The position numbers were made by a program, and so were the translations under genes. Below, piece by piece: positions 36,001-47,000 of a DNA stretch of 64,000 nt (the first letter of the stretch is position 1; every line of letters starts with the position of its first letter). The DNA comes from Telopea speciosissima (lineage: Eukaryota; Streptophyta; Magnoliopsida; Proteales; Proteaceae). The notes beneath the pieces were generated by a model. The model made no database searches, was not told the DNA's origin, and saw nothing but the letters and a program-made list of their open reading frames with translations. The DNA lies in assembly GCF_018873765.1 (NCBI RefSeq), contig NC_057918.1, positions 13,028,862 to 13,092,861 on the forward strand, in the 5' to 3' direction.

Positions 36001-39000
36001 CAATAATATTTAGCACAAATAAGACCCAAACTTAGCTCGATACCACTAAGGCAACAGTCGCCTAGACCCCACAGAATCCACTTGGATGCCTAGGCAGCGC
36101 CTTGACAACTATGCTGCAGGGTTCAAATGTATGCAGCCTTACCCCTGCTTTGGAGGAGAGGCTGTTTCCAAGTTTTGAACCCACAACCAACAGGTTGCAA
36201 TAGTACAACTTAACCGTTGGCCCCACAACAACCTAGCCTTAACCCAACATCATATATATGAAGGAACCATATTTAGACTTTAAACCTCACTCCATGGACA
36301 CCTTTTAGACAAGCAGTCCACAGTTCTATCTATATGTTTAGATAAGCCTAATACAATGGAACAAAAGGGCAAGGAGTACCAAACACTCCTAAAAACAAAC
36401 AAAGTAAGCTGGAAATATAATTATGATAGAGGGAGAAAACCAAAACTAACCCCATTTGATTTGCCTCGGATGGACTAAGAAACCTTAGTGATGCACGTCC
36501 ATCAATTGATCCAACTGCATATCCTGCACTCACACACAAATAGATGATGAATCTATTTAAACAGAATCAGACACGATATTTTCAGGAAATCGGAGGACGA
36601 TATTCTTGTACAAATAGTTAGAAAATGTAGTAGATACTTAACATAAAAAGATGCCACTGTGATGCTGAAGCCCTAATATGCCAGTGTGTTCAGAAGTAGC
36701 ATTTTTTACTATATAGCAGGAAAAAGAAAAAGTAACGAAGATTTTTTTTAAAAAAAATAAAAATAAAAATCAATCGAAAGGTCTATCTCCCTTTAAAATA
36801 GAAAATTTATATTTGAAGTGTTCATGTCAGAAGTTTTTTATCTTAATATAGAATACAAAACTACTAGCACTCCATAGATATGTTTCCCACAATCAGCATA
36901 CAGCATAGCAATGGACAATTCCAAATGGCAAGTGATTGCTGGTATCATGAAAGCTAGACCCATTCAGCAACAACTAAATTGATGCTAGCTACTCATAAGT
37001 GACAGTGGCACACTATATGAAGGGGAGCAGAGAGCTCAAAGGAAACCTAAGGGAATTGCTTGAGGAAGAATTGACCAAAAACCAATAAAATGAACAACAA
37101 TGGTTCAAAAACATTACTTAATAATACCTTCGCCACTAGCAAATGAGCTAACACATCGTATTTGATAGTCCATACTTGAGTCATTTTCTTTAACTGGTAC
37201 TTCTAGACTACGCAAGTCATACACATTAATTGATCTTCCAATGGCTACTAACAAATAAATCCCACAGAGAGACATCGTGTCCACCTCTGAACTCACAGAT
37301 ATTGAGTATCCACCACCACTTTTTATGCGCAAATCCCAGGACATAATTTTCTTGTCAATTCCTGCAGTGATTACTTGACCTGCAAAAAAGAGAAGCATGA
37401 GTATACTCTTGCAAGAAACCATGTCCTCAGTTCTTCAAGAGGCTTAATTTATATGCATCAGCTCGATATGGTAGTGATACCAAGATCCACATTTGCATGG
37501 GTACTGTTGGACAATGTACAATTTATATTAGGAGAATGTTTGCTGTGGGGGAGTAGCCCACGCCTAGGCGCAGAAAAGGCGGAAATGACAGCGCACTTGA
37601 TGCTCCCCCCCCCCCGCGTGCGCGGGCCATGCTCTTCCACAGGAAACACTTCACCTTATATTCATTAACTTTTACAGTTGGTTCTATTTGCTTTCTAATC
37701 AGGGAGATCTACTAACATTTCTAACTGCAAAAGTATACATTTTATGCTTAGTATAAAGTCACAGAATATTTAAGTAAAGAAGGTATGGAAGCCACATATA
37801 TTTGAGTCTTGCATTTTGGAATATAAACAGTTTGTATACTAATTATTCAAACAATATCCATATCTATATTTCTGCATCCTACACTTACTCACCACAACCT
37901 TCAAAAGTTAGTTACACATACCAATACAATACATTTATAGTGGTACATACAACAGATTGTAAGGAAATAAGTATGCATGTAGCAACTGGCATACATACTC
38001 CCCCCATCCCTTTATGTGACTGACCTAGTGCTCAGTGTTGAATGCAATAAAATTTATCCAATTTCATCATTCCATTCATTTATTGTCTCTCTTTTGATCA
38101 AGAATTGAGGCCCTACAGACCCAGGGTTTTGGGCAAACGGGTTGCTGCATAGGTGTTATGTTAACAATGCTAAAGAATGACAGCAGTTGGGATGGCACTA
38201 ATTTCAGTTTGAAGAGGATTCTTTGATCATGATTACTACTGTACCAGAACAAATATACAATTCCTTAGAAACCGTTAAATGGTATTTATCCACACATGAC
38301 AAATGATATGATTCATACAGAACTTCATATTTTTATCAGGAAGTGATCCAAAAAGATAACATTCTCCTGGTCATGGAAATGCGAAAAAAGTTCATATGGA
38401 CTAAAATTTATCACATGCAAATAAAACCAGAATGTTGCTAACCTGAGAAAGGTGGTGATTAGGTTACTTACGAGTTGCCTCGGAAAAGTCAACACATGTC
38501 GATAAATCATCATGATTCCCTATTATTTCAGTGACTCCAGAGTCAAGTTCATACCTAACAACATGTTGCACCACAAGAAGTCAAAAAGTATTACCTGAAC
38601 ACCATGAATTCACATCATCATCATTAAATTCAAATAAATGTAAGTAATAAACAAAACTAGACGACTGAGATTTAGCCTTGCAGATACACAAAGGGCTCAG
38701 TAAAAGTATCAGCTGAAAGCGTGAAATAATATATAGATTATGATCTCTGTTCACCTTTGACAAGTTATGTTCCTTCTTTAAGATAAAATTAATTAGCATA
38801 TGAATATCTTTTTTGAAAGAAAAAAGAAAAATTGCATCTCGCCATGTCAACCAGTTCAGCTCCCTGGATGTTCCTAAAATGCATGTCTGACACCAAACTC
38901 AAAAGGAGAAATGAAATGAAACAGTTACAAAATTCATCAGAGAGGGAGAGAGAGAGTGGCTGACTTAATAAATTTTCCAGCAAGAAGAAGAACATGAATA

Positions 39001-39415
39001 AATTTGCAGGCTGATAATAAGACTAATTCCAGCAAGAAGAAGAACATGAATGAAACTGAAGAAAAGAACCGCGTGTATGGCCAATCAATAACAAACCTCC
39101 TAATGCAACCATCAGTACCCACGCTGAAGGCTACAGATTCATTCTGGAAGCAACAATCAAGAAGTGCGGCTTCGGTGGTAGCTTCGAACCTCAATACAGA
39201 ATTATCAACGTCGTATAATCGGAGAACCTGCAGACGAAACACTGCAAATAATTAGGAAATCTCAAACAACAACAACAACTGAAGGAGGAATTAAGAGATT
39301 AACTACTCACGGAGTCCCATGACGAGATGAGGAGATTGTTGGAACGAGGAGCGAATCTGATTGTGGAGACAGCATCTTGAATGGGGTTTTCGATCTTCAA
39401 ACAAGTGCCTCTCAT
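30061..39415 (-). CDS. BUB3.3: BUB3.3-like WD40 mitotic protein, 9 exons
   Basis: WD40 beta-propeller of the Bub3/Rae1 family, tied to the spindle checkpoint and chromosome alignment. Exons in coding order: 39311-39415, 39097-39227, 38472-38554, 37128-37379, 36451-36523, 32972-33052, 32790-32871, 32193-32293, 30061-30160. They total 1008 nt (335 aa), all GT-AG, with every phase consistent. Landmarks: start MRGTCLKIENPIQDAVSTIRF, NNLLISSWDS, LRLYDVDNS, VGTDGCIRRYEL, AGIDKKIMSWDLR, YAVGSIDGRASLRF, FRCHPKSKDGRHH, GAFVTGDNDGYAIMWD, and C-terminal ETPPQIFINR. The order and text match Arabidopsis BUB3.3 as I recall it, better than canonical BUB3.1. Intron 5 (3.4 kb) contains retrotransposon debris; the last exon is separated by a 2 kb intron and was found only by the PPQIFI motif and phase. 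A 19-codon tail follows that motif. Confidence 0.93.
33236..34520 (-). mobile_element. Decayed Copia 3' end (RT/RNase H, LTR) in BUB3.3 intron
   Basis: Minus-strand translation shows the Copia RT-RNase H linker (DCKPVDILIDPYVKLG, then YKQLDGKLIYLIVTRPNISF) at 34004-34225, and an RNase H relic with EQTKHIEVDCHF near 33630, with stops and shifts between. A purine tract (minus strand CCAGCTTGAGGGGAG) near 33473-33489 precedes an LTR-like AT-rich stretch at 33236-33470. No intact frame remains. Confidence 0.75.
34530..34839 (+). repeat. LTR remnant ending in a tRNA-Met primer site
   Basis: T/C-rich LTR-like DNA finishing TTACA, followed by TGGTATCAGAGC at 34828-34839. It is similar in blocks to 10190-10494, so the same Copia family left LTRs in both IPK and BUB3.3. 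It lies head-on to the minus-strand Copia debris at 33236-34520, so they are two separate insertions. Confidence 0.65.
34977..35104 (+). repeat. Identical 51-bp direct repeat, offset 77 bp
   Basis: 34977-35027 and 35054-35104 are identical over 51 bp, with 26 bp between. They lie just after the LTR remnant's primer site, in what would be the internal region. Perfect identity suggests a recent duplication or an assembly artefact. Confidence 0.9.
35307..35399 (+). repeat. Three 31-bp tandem units
   Basis: 35307-35337, 35338-35368 and 35369-35399 each follow the pattern CATCAAAAATCAACATTA...CATCAAGT, with 2-6 changes, and then decay into an A-rich fourth unit. Confidence 0.85.
36108..36232 (-). 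mobile_element. Au-type SINE, 3'-truncated, in BUB3.3 intron
   Basis: On the minus strand: A box GCCAACGGTTAAGTTG, B box GGTTCAAAAC, core ACAGCCTCTCCTCC, AAGGCTGCATACATTTG. The usual CTCGTGCACTGG end is missing. Just to its left (36050-36110) is a GCCTAGGCAGCGCCTTGACAACTATG word, shared inverted with the small MITE at 59597-59705. Confidence 0.8.
37520..37669. repeat. GC-rich foldback MITE in BUB3.3 intron 3
   Basis: The ends pair: left TTTATATTAGGAGAATGTTTGCTGTGG, right its near complement CCACAGGAAACACTTCACCTTATATTC (20 or more matching positions in each arm). The centre is GC-rich with a 13-C run. A relative with AATGTTATCAGCATGGGGGG lies at about 49480-49620. Confidence 0.6.
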
Positions 39416-41099
39416 TTCCCGCATTCAAAAATACATTACATTGCCACTATTCGGGTTCTCTTCGAATTATAGCTGGAATCCGAGAGAGGAGTGGGCTAAC
39501 GAGTAAGCGCGTTAATTGATCCTGATCTGAAGAGGAACCCTGGTTTTCCCTTCTTCTTTCCCCACCACAGAGGTCGGCTTCCGAGTGCGAACAATTTCTA
39601 TCGATTTACATCCAAGTCACTTTCCATTTGTTAGGGTTAAGTGCTATGGAGAAGTGCAGATCCAAAAGCGGGAGAGGAATAGTAGATTGTTGATTGTTCT
39701 ACTTCTACTCGGTAAGAATTCCCGCTCAAAAATTGGATCTTTAATTTGAAAATATAATGTAAATTAAAAAATGGGAAAATATTTGGATTTGATTGCGCTG
39801 TACTTTACTTTTCCTACACCCACAGGCCGTGAGAGAGTACACTTACACCTGGGGTCCACATTCAAAGTTTATATCTATCAGGGTTTTAAAACCCGGATTC
39901 TGGATCTGGACTCATATCGGTCATAATTGGCCCAAAATTGCCCTAAATCTTGAATTTTGTAATGGGATCGGTCGACCCGTCTGAATCGAATAGGCTGATC
40001 TGACCAATCAAATCCCCATTTTTAAATCCCTTATCAATAGACCACCCTTCTACCCAAAAACAAAAAAGTCTGTAGGCCACCCTTGTCAACGAACTACCTT
40101 TCATTGTTTGCCTCAACCAATCGCAATGATGGTCATCAGTTAAGGAATTCCTCCTTCACCATAGGTGAAAGAAAAGTCGGTCTGTCACTAAAGAAAATTT
40201 TATGTTCTTCCAACATTTAATTGATTTCAGACTGACTATTGGTGATAGTGGTGGTACAATGGATCCCAATGCATGAGGCTCCTCGACATTGTAGAGTCTG
40301 AGATCCCAATGCATGACGTTCTCGATATTGCGGAGTCTGAGGAAGGTCATACATAATGTACACACACAGCTTTACCCTTGCTTTACGAAGAGGCGGTTTC
40401 CCAACTCAAACCCACAACCATTAGGTCACAATGGAGCAACCTTACCGTTGCATTGAGGTCCGTCCTCCCTCTTATGAAAGAAACTCGATCCATTACAATA
40501 ATATTTGTTGAACATAGCTAACTGATGGGCACAATTGCTTGTATCTCTATAATGAAATAAACATCCACATTATCAAGAGACTGAAGAAGCTATAAACGCA
40601 CTGTCCAAGGAGGTTTCACATTCTATTCCCTACCAAAGAATTCCGAAGACGATCCCTGTGGCTGAAATGTTATCACCAACAGTCCCAATCAACATTTATT
40701 TATTTATGACTCCATCAGGAGGAGCATTCCATGACCTGCACCACATAACCACTGCTGCATGCAGAAACATGGAATATGGTTTGGGAAAAACAACATGGTT
40801 GACTGCACTGCCATAAGTGGAACAAAAAGTGATTCACTCTACAGGCAATAATTTATCCCAAAACCAACAAAGTAGAGATGTTTTTACCCAAAAAAAAAAG
40901 AGATTACCGAAGTATCTCCAACCTTTTAGCAAACTTCGAATATATACAGGACCTCAAGGGTTTTATATAGGTTTCAAAATCCAAAGGACCAAAACAGCTG
41001 CAGTGGGAACTTCTACAGTTCTACTACAAAGAGAACATGTTTACATCATAGCTGAGATTATGATCTCCCACACCTCAATGGTGCATTACTCTACTGAAA
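39416..41099. other. BUB3.3 upstream region and spacer before MinE 3' end
   Basis: No further gene seen. It contains the BUB3.3 promoter (no clear TATA box), an AT-rich block and the rearranged SINE at 40255-40465. MinE's 3' UTR should occupy the right end. Confidence 0.5.
40255..40465 (-). mobile_element. Au-type SINE with duplicated 3' end
   Basis: On the minus strand the head (GCAACGGTAAGGTTGCTCC, GGGTTTGAGTTG) and core are followed by CAGACTCCGCAATATCGAG...CATGCATTGGGATC. A second, diverged copy of that ~40-bp end follows (CAGACTCTACAATGTCGAGGAGCCTCATGCATTGGGATC). Direct duplication of a SINE's 3' end is unusual in this window. Confidence 0.75.
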
Positions 41100-44000
41100 T
41101 TACTCACTTGGAAGGAAAAAATCAAACCTAACATCAACAGAGCCAGAACTTTCCCCTGTATCTTTGTACTCAATATTTGTTATTTTCCCATATTCATCCT
41201 CCTCTTGATATTCAGGTTTCACTCGGCGGACAGGCACCGTGACAGAATACACAGTCCCAAGATCAGGATCAGTTGAGACACTAAGCTGGACTTTATCCTG
41301 TGAATCTATCTCCACAAAATCAGATAAGGCACTCACGATGTTCTTCACAATCTTGTGCTTTGCTTCATCGCTAACTGCACATCTGTCAGAGAAGAGGATC
41401 ATCTTTAGCCGCTGTTTGGCAATATTTGCATTAGAGTTCCTTTTCGACACTGGTGATGGAAACAATATCTTCCATGCCAAGTTTAAACGCTCAAAGAAGC
41501 TCATGTGAATGGCATTCAGAAGGAAGCCCTCAGCTTCTTGGTTTAAGGTTTTGGCTGGGAGCTTAGTTTCTCCTCCAATCCCAGAAGGCCGGTTATAGTG
41601 GCACCGGATATTACGTCCTTCAAGTTCAATGTGTGGCCACTTAGGAGTAACTTCAGAAATACCAGATCCTCCAGTGAGGAAACCACTAAATCCTACCTGC
41701 AAGATGGCATAAAAAAATAAACAAACATATGATGAGCCCTATAGTAGTCAACCAAACCACCAACAACAAGAAGAAGAAAGACATCATAATGTTAATTCAT
41801 GATTTGAACCTCCACTCTTCCAAGGGGTTTCCAATTTCAGCTTCCTAACTTCCTAAGTTGCAAGGAAATGACATACATACACACCCACTCACAGAAGAGG
41901 GAAGGAAAAGGTTATCAAAGGACAAATATATACTTCTCAGAAGAACGAAAAAAAAAAAGAAGGAACCAAGATAACATTCCCCCACCTCTCCCCTTCCTTT
42001 ATTCTTCAACAAAACTGAATACTTTGAATTAAAGGATCATCTAACTCAACCCTTATGTCCTACAGAACCCAACTACTACCAATTAGTCTCCGACCACCAC
42101 AAAGGTCAAGGAACTAGACAGTTGAGAGTAAGTACCCACTTTGCATGCTTGAAGAATCTAGACTTCACTACTTTCGCCATAACTATTATGACTAGCAATA
42201 CCTCACCGATGACACTGAATGATACATGGTTTGTGTAGTTCTCAAATATTGAATGGTAAGATGTAAACACAGGCAACAATATTTTCATGGCCAAGTATGA
42301 TGCAATCTGAAAATCAAATTGTGGATCTCAGATGCAAACAGGTCCAATAATCAAATGTGTGATCAGATTTAAATAAAGGACACAAGCAACTGCGTTGTTA
42401 AGGGAAGAAATCAGATTGATGTAAGGGTAAGAAAAAGAGATGAGATCGATTTTCTTGGGAGGAAGAAGAGAGGGGAAGAAAAGAAATCAGGTTTGAGATA
42501 CCAATCACTGCTCAATAGCTCCAAACTCTTAAAAAAAAAAACTCATTCTTTACTCAAATCATCTCTAATTGATTGGGGGGGGGGGGTATTACATATATAA
42601 AGACCTTCTAAAACTCCTATCTAGCTATTAAGTATTCTAATCTGACTCAAACACTCAACTTAACTACTAGTTCTGTAATTCTGTGTACTAAATTTATTCC
42701 CACTTTATGGGCTTATAAATTAGGCCCATTACAATGAAACCCAAGAAAATAAAAGGCCCAACTTATACAACTACCCAAAGGTCAATTTCAACCCATTGGA
42801 CAGCCACCAGCACCTTATGAGCTTCCCAATCTTGCGCATAGGCCTCCATATGGGATTAAGACCTCGTTCCACACACATGAGACAGGCAGAAGGTATGGGA
42901 TGACCAGTTCATGGAAAGCGAATTCGATCCTATAGTTGTCTTCTTTGTTCAATAAATGCGCCGAGGAAAGTTATGCTAGTTCCCTGCTCCTTCTTTTCTT
43001 TAGAACATGGTCTGTAAGACGCCTCACAAGTAACTGGTTCATAACAGAGTCCAGAAAGGGATTTCCAGCCTTTATCTCTATTGAACAACACACCAGAGGC
43101 AACAGTTACTAGTTTAATGCAACTGCATCAATTCCTCCGTTGTTGAGAAAAACTCGCCCTCATTTGAGAGAATCAGCACTACTTGATCAGTATCGTTAAC
43201 CATTGGTTTTGATGGGGCGATAATACAGCGCATCTCATAATCTCCTGATGATCATTGGTAAACGATATTTCCCCGATTGGAATTCGATCTTGGGGTTTCA
43301 CATTTGCAATGGGATCATCAATCAATTCCTCAATTTCAATCTTGATCGGACCGTTTATCTCATTGTGATCGTCACTTTCGTAGTCCATCTTTTCTATCAC
43401 CTCTGATATGTCCTCTGAAACTTCTATCATGCTTGACATTTCATTACAGAAGCGGTCAGTATTATCAACAATCTTTCGACAGCCTGTCTTGAGATCAACT
43501 CCTGTTTGGAGATCATGAAGTCCCGCTTGAAGACTATCTTAGGGTACGGATTTCATCAAATATCAAATGGAATGAATCGTCAACCTCCATGATGTAGCCT
43601 CAGGTTCGGCTCAGATACCAATTGATGCAATTAGAAAATCCAGAATATGGATCTCAGCTGTAAGCAAGCCCAAAAATCAAATATGTGATCAGATCTAGAT
43701 AAAGGAAGCAACTGCGTTGTTAGGGGAAGAAATCAGATAGATTGAAGGTGAAGAAAAAGAGATGAGATCGATTCTCTTGGGAGGAAGAAGAGAGGAGAAC
43801 AGAATAAATCCGGTTAGATTTGGGGTACGAATTCCATATGCACTGCTCAATAGCACCAAAACTCTTATTTTTTACTCAAATCATCTCTAATTGATGAGGG
43901 TGGTATAACATATATAAAGACCACCTAAAATTCCTAATACTTCTAATCACTCTAACATACTCAATAAAATAAAGGGTAAATTACAGATCACCCCCTGGTT

Positions 44001-47000
44001 TTCAATCGACTGGTTTAGACCCCAAAATGCCAAATTAGTCCCTGACGTTAGTTTTATGCTGTTAAGTGATGATGTCACCCAGTTAAATAAATTTAAATCC
44101 CTAAACTACCCTTGACCAGTGTTGATTTACGATTTTACCCATGTAACTAAAAACCCCTAAAGTATATGTGAGGTCTTACTTTTTTTTAAAAAATTAAAAC
44201 AAGGAATCAGAGGGAATATTCCCTCTCCTTCTTCCCCAAATCGCTAAACCAAGAATGGAGTAAACCCATTTAGGGTTTTAACAACCACCACCACGGCCTC
44301 TTGCGGCGACCGAACCAGAGGCCGGCGGCCAAGCTCAAACACGGCGAATGACTGTCAAAGTCCGATGGCCATAACCCTGGCCTTAGATGCCGGTGAAACC
44401 AAAAAAAAAAAACAAAAAAAAACCCCCGATGATGTTGAAGTTCTCTCTGTTCCAAGAATGAACACCTCCGAGGCTTACTTGAACAGAACATTAGCCTTCT
44501 CCAAGAGATTTCGCAATCTCCTTCTCTATTGAAAGATTGCCCTCCCGATCTGTACAAGCGTCTTGTAGCTGCTTTGGATTCGAAAAAGTTCTTGAGCAAA
44601 CTTGAGTCACTCCACCAAGAATCATTGGATGTGGCTAGCAATAATTTTCCTTTCAAAGAAGTCACAGGTACTGATATGCAAACAGTGGAAATTCTGGTTG
44701 GTCTTGATTGTGAAGAACCCAGTTGGTGGGTGTGGGTCTCAGATGAAAAGATTAGTGAAGAGTGGAGTGGATTAGATAATAAAAATGACGTGATTGTTGG
44801 TGAGGAACATGTGGTGAAGGTAGTTTTTTTTTATTACCTGCGGGGGCTCTGGTTTTAGGTCTAATTTCAGATCTTCTTCTTCTTTAATTACTTCTGATCC
44901 TCTCAATAGATCAGAAATCTGTTTTGGTGCTTTGCTTACCCTCTCTCAAGGGGTTCTTTGACTGCAATTACAGACCTATCCAACCTCAGATTTTTGGTAA
45001 TTTGAATCTGAAGGTAATTGAATGTTCTTCCACTGCTGATTTTGTGTTGTCACTCCTGCAGTGTTTCTACTTATTTTTTATTTCTGTTCTCTGAATCTTA
45101 CATCAAGACTGCTTCTATTACTCTGGCTATTTTGATTGTTTCGACATGATGGCTGATCCTAAGCTTCTAGTTGATTCAGTCCCTTTTCTCTCTCTTTTTT
45201 CTGTTTTGGTTACTTTCCCATTTGGCTGTGGCGGTGGTAAGGGTGTCAAAATGTAACCGGAACCGAATACCGAATCCAAAACCAAGCCGAATTAACCGAA
45301 CCAAATCGAACCAAATTAATTCGGTTCAGTTTCGGATCAAGCAAGTAAGGTTTTAATTTGGATCGGATCGGATCGGATATGGTTTCGATGTAAGAACCGT
45401 CGGTTCTAACCGAAACCGAACCAAATGACCGAATAACTTAAGGGTAGACTTCAAATTAACAAAATAAGGACATAAGTACAAATAAAAGCAAGAAGGGAAG
45501 GGTATACTTGAAAGAATGAAGCTATGGTGACAGAAAACACTGTCACCACTTTTCTTCAACCTCATGATAGAAGAAGAACATCGAGCCAGCGGTAACCCAT
45601 CTCCATCCCTATTGAGATGAATCATTCAAAAGAAGTCCAATCAACCTGAGATTTTAGAAGGAGTTTTCAAACTTACAGATCTCTGAAGAGTGCCCAACCA
45701 CTAGTTGAAAATTGAAATAGTTTCCATATGTTGACCTTTTCCAGAGAGAAAGAGAGAGAGGACTTTACTTGAAATGAAAGAATGAAGTTTTACAGAAAAA
45801 TTAGTTCAATTCGGATGAACCCATAGAAAGCTTAACGCATATGAAAACTGAAGAAGTCTTATAAATGAATCAAAAGCAGGAAGACTTACCAGTAACCCAT
45901 TTCAAAAGGAAGCACTTCCCACCAGTAGAAACGACATCATAGGCACCCTGAACATAATAACCGAATTGGAACCGTAACCGAACCGAACCGAACCGAGCAG
46001 GTTCGGATTTGGATCGAATTCCATAACTGACTTGGTTCTCGGTTCGGTTTTGGATCATACTCTCACTTCATGGAACCAAACCGAAACCGAACCAAATGAC
46101 TGAAATCGAGCCGATTGACACCCTTAGGCGGTGGCAACAGGAAGAAGAAGAAGAGCAGCAGAAGCAGAGGGTACCTAAAGTGCATTTTCTAAAAACATTG
46201 GGTATCTCAATTGTCATTGTTTATCTTATTATGGTTGAGGTTAAAATTGTCATTTCACTTTTGGGTTTGATTTAAGTTAACACCATTACTTTAGAGGGGG
46301 ACGGTTGAGTATTTTCAAAAACCAGGGGGTGATTTGAGTTTCGTTTGAAAACCAGGGGGTGACATGTAATTTACCCTAAAATAAATAAACTCAAAACATA
46401 ACTTTATCTATCTATTAAGTATCCTAATCTAACTCAAACACTCAACTTAACTACTAATACCGTGTACTAACTTTATTCCCACTTTATGGGCTTATCAATT
46501 AGGCCCATTACAATGAAACCCAAGAAATTTAAAGGCCCAACTGATAATTGATGTAGATCAAAGCATGAAGAAGAAAAGGACCAAAAGAGAATTCAGGAAG
46601 AATACTGTTCACGCATTTACAGTTCACATAGACCTGGTGTGGGCCCCATTGAAGACAGAAAGAGAAGGAGGATTTATTTGCCAGTTTAGTTTACTTGTTA
46701 TTTACTAAGTTTCTATTTTTGTGACCATTGCTAAGTTGGAGTTTCTATTCTGTACTTGTAAGTTAGATTTTAGTTAGTTTCTATTTCTGTTTTGAAGAAA
46801 TTTTAGGCTAGATTTTAATAGATAGCTGAGAATATGTTTCCTCTTTATTACTACTTTCTAATTTGTAAAGTTTCTAGAAGAGAGATCTTAGGATAGGAGT
46901 AGTTTATATTTTTAGTTGCTTTACTATTTAATAAAGAGAAGAGGCTGGACAAAGGCCAATATTTGAGTAATGAAAAAAAGAAAAAGAAAAAACGAAGCCT

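Larger units (their letters stand above)
43974..46376. mobile_element. Mutator-type transposon (Pack-MULE-like), 9-bp TSD
   Basis: Terminal inverted repeats GGGTAAATTACA...CACCCCCTGGTTTTCAA and the complement at 46346-46376, with a perfect 9-bp duplication TAAAATAAA at 43965-43973 and 46377-46385. It lies inside an LTR of the host retroelement. No transposase is seen. It carries a gene-like frame (44430-44870) and a later hAT insertion, so before that insertion it was about 1.5 kb. Confidence 0.85.
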
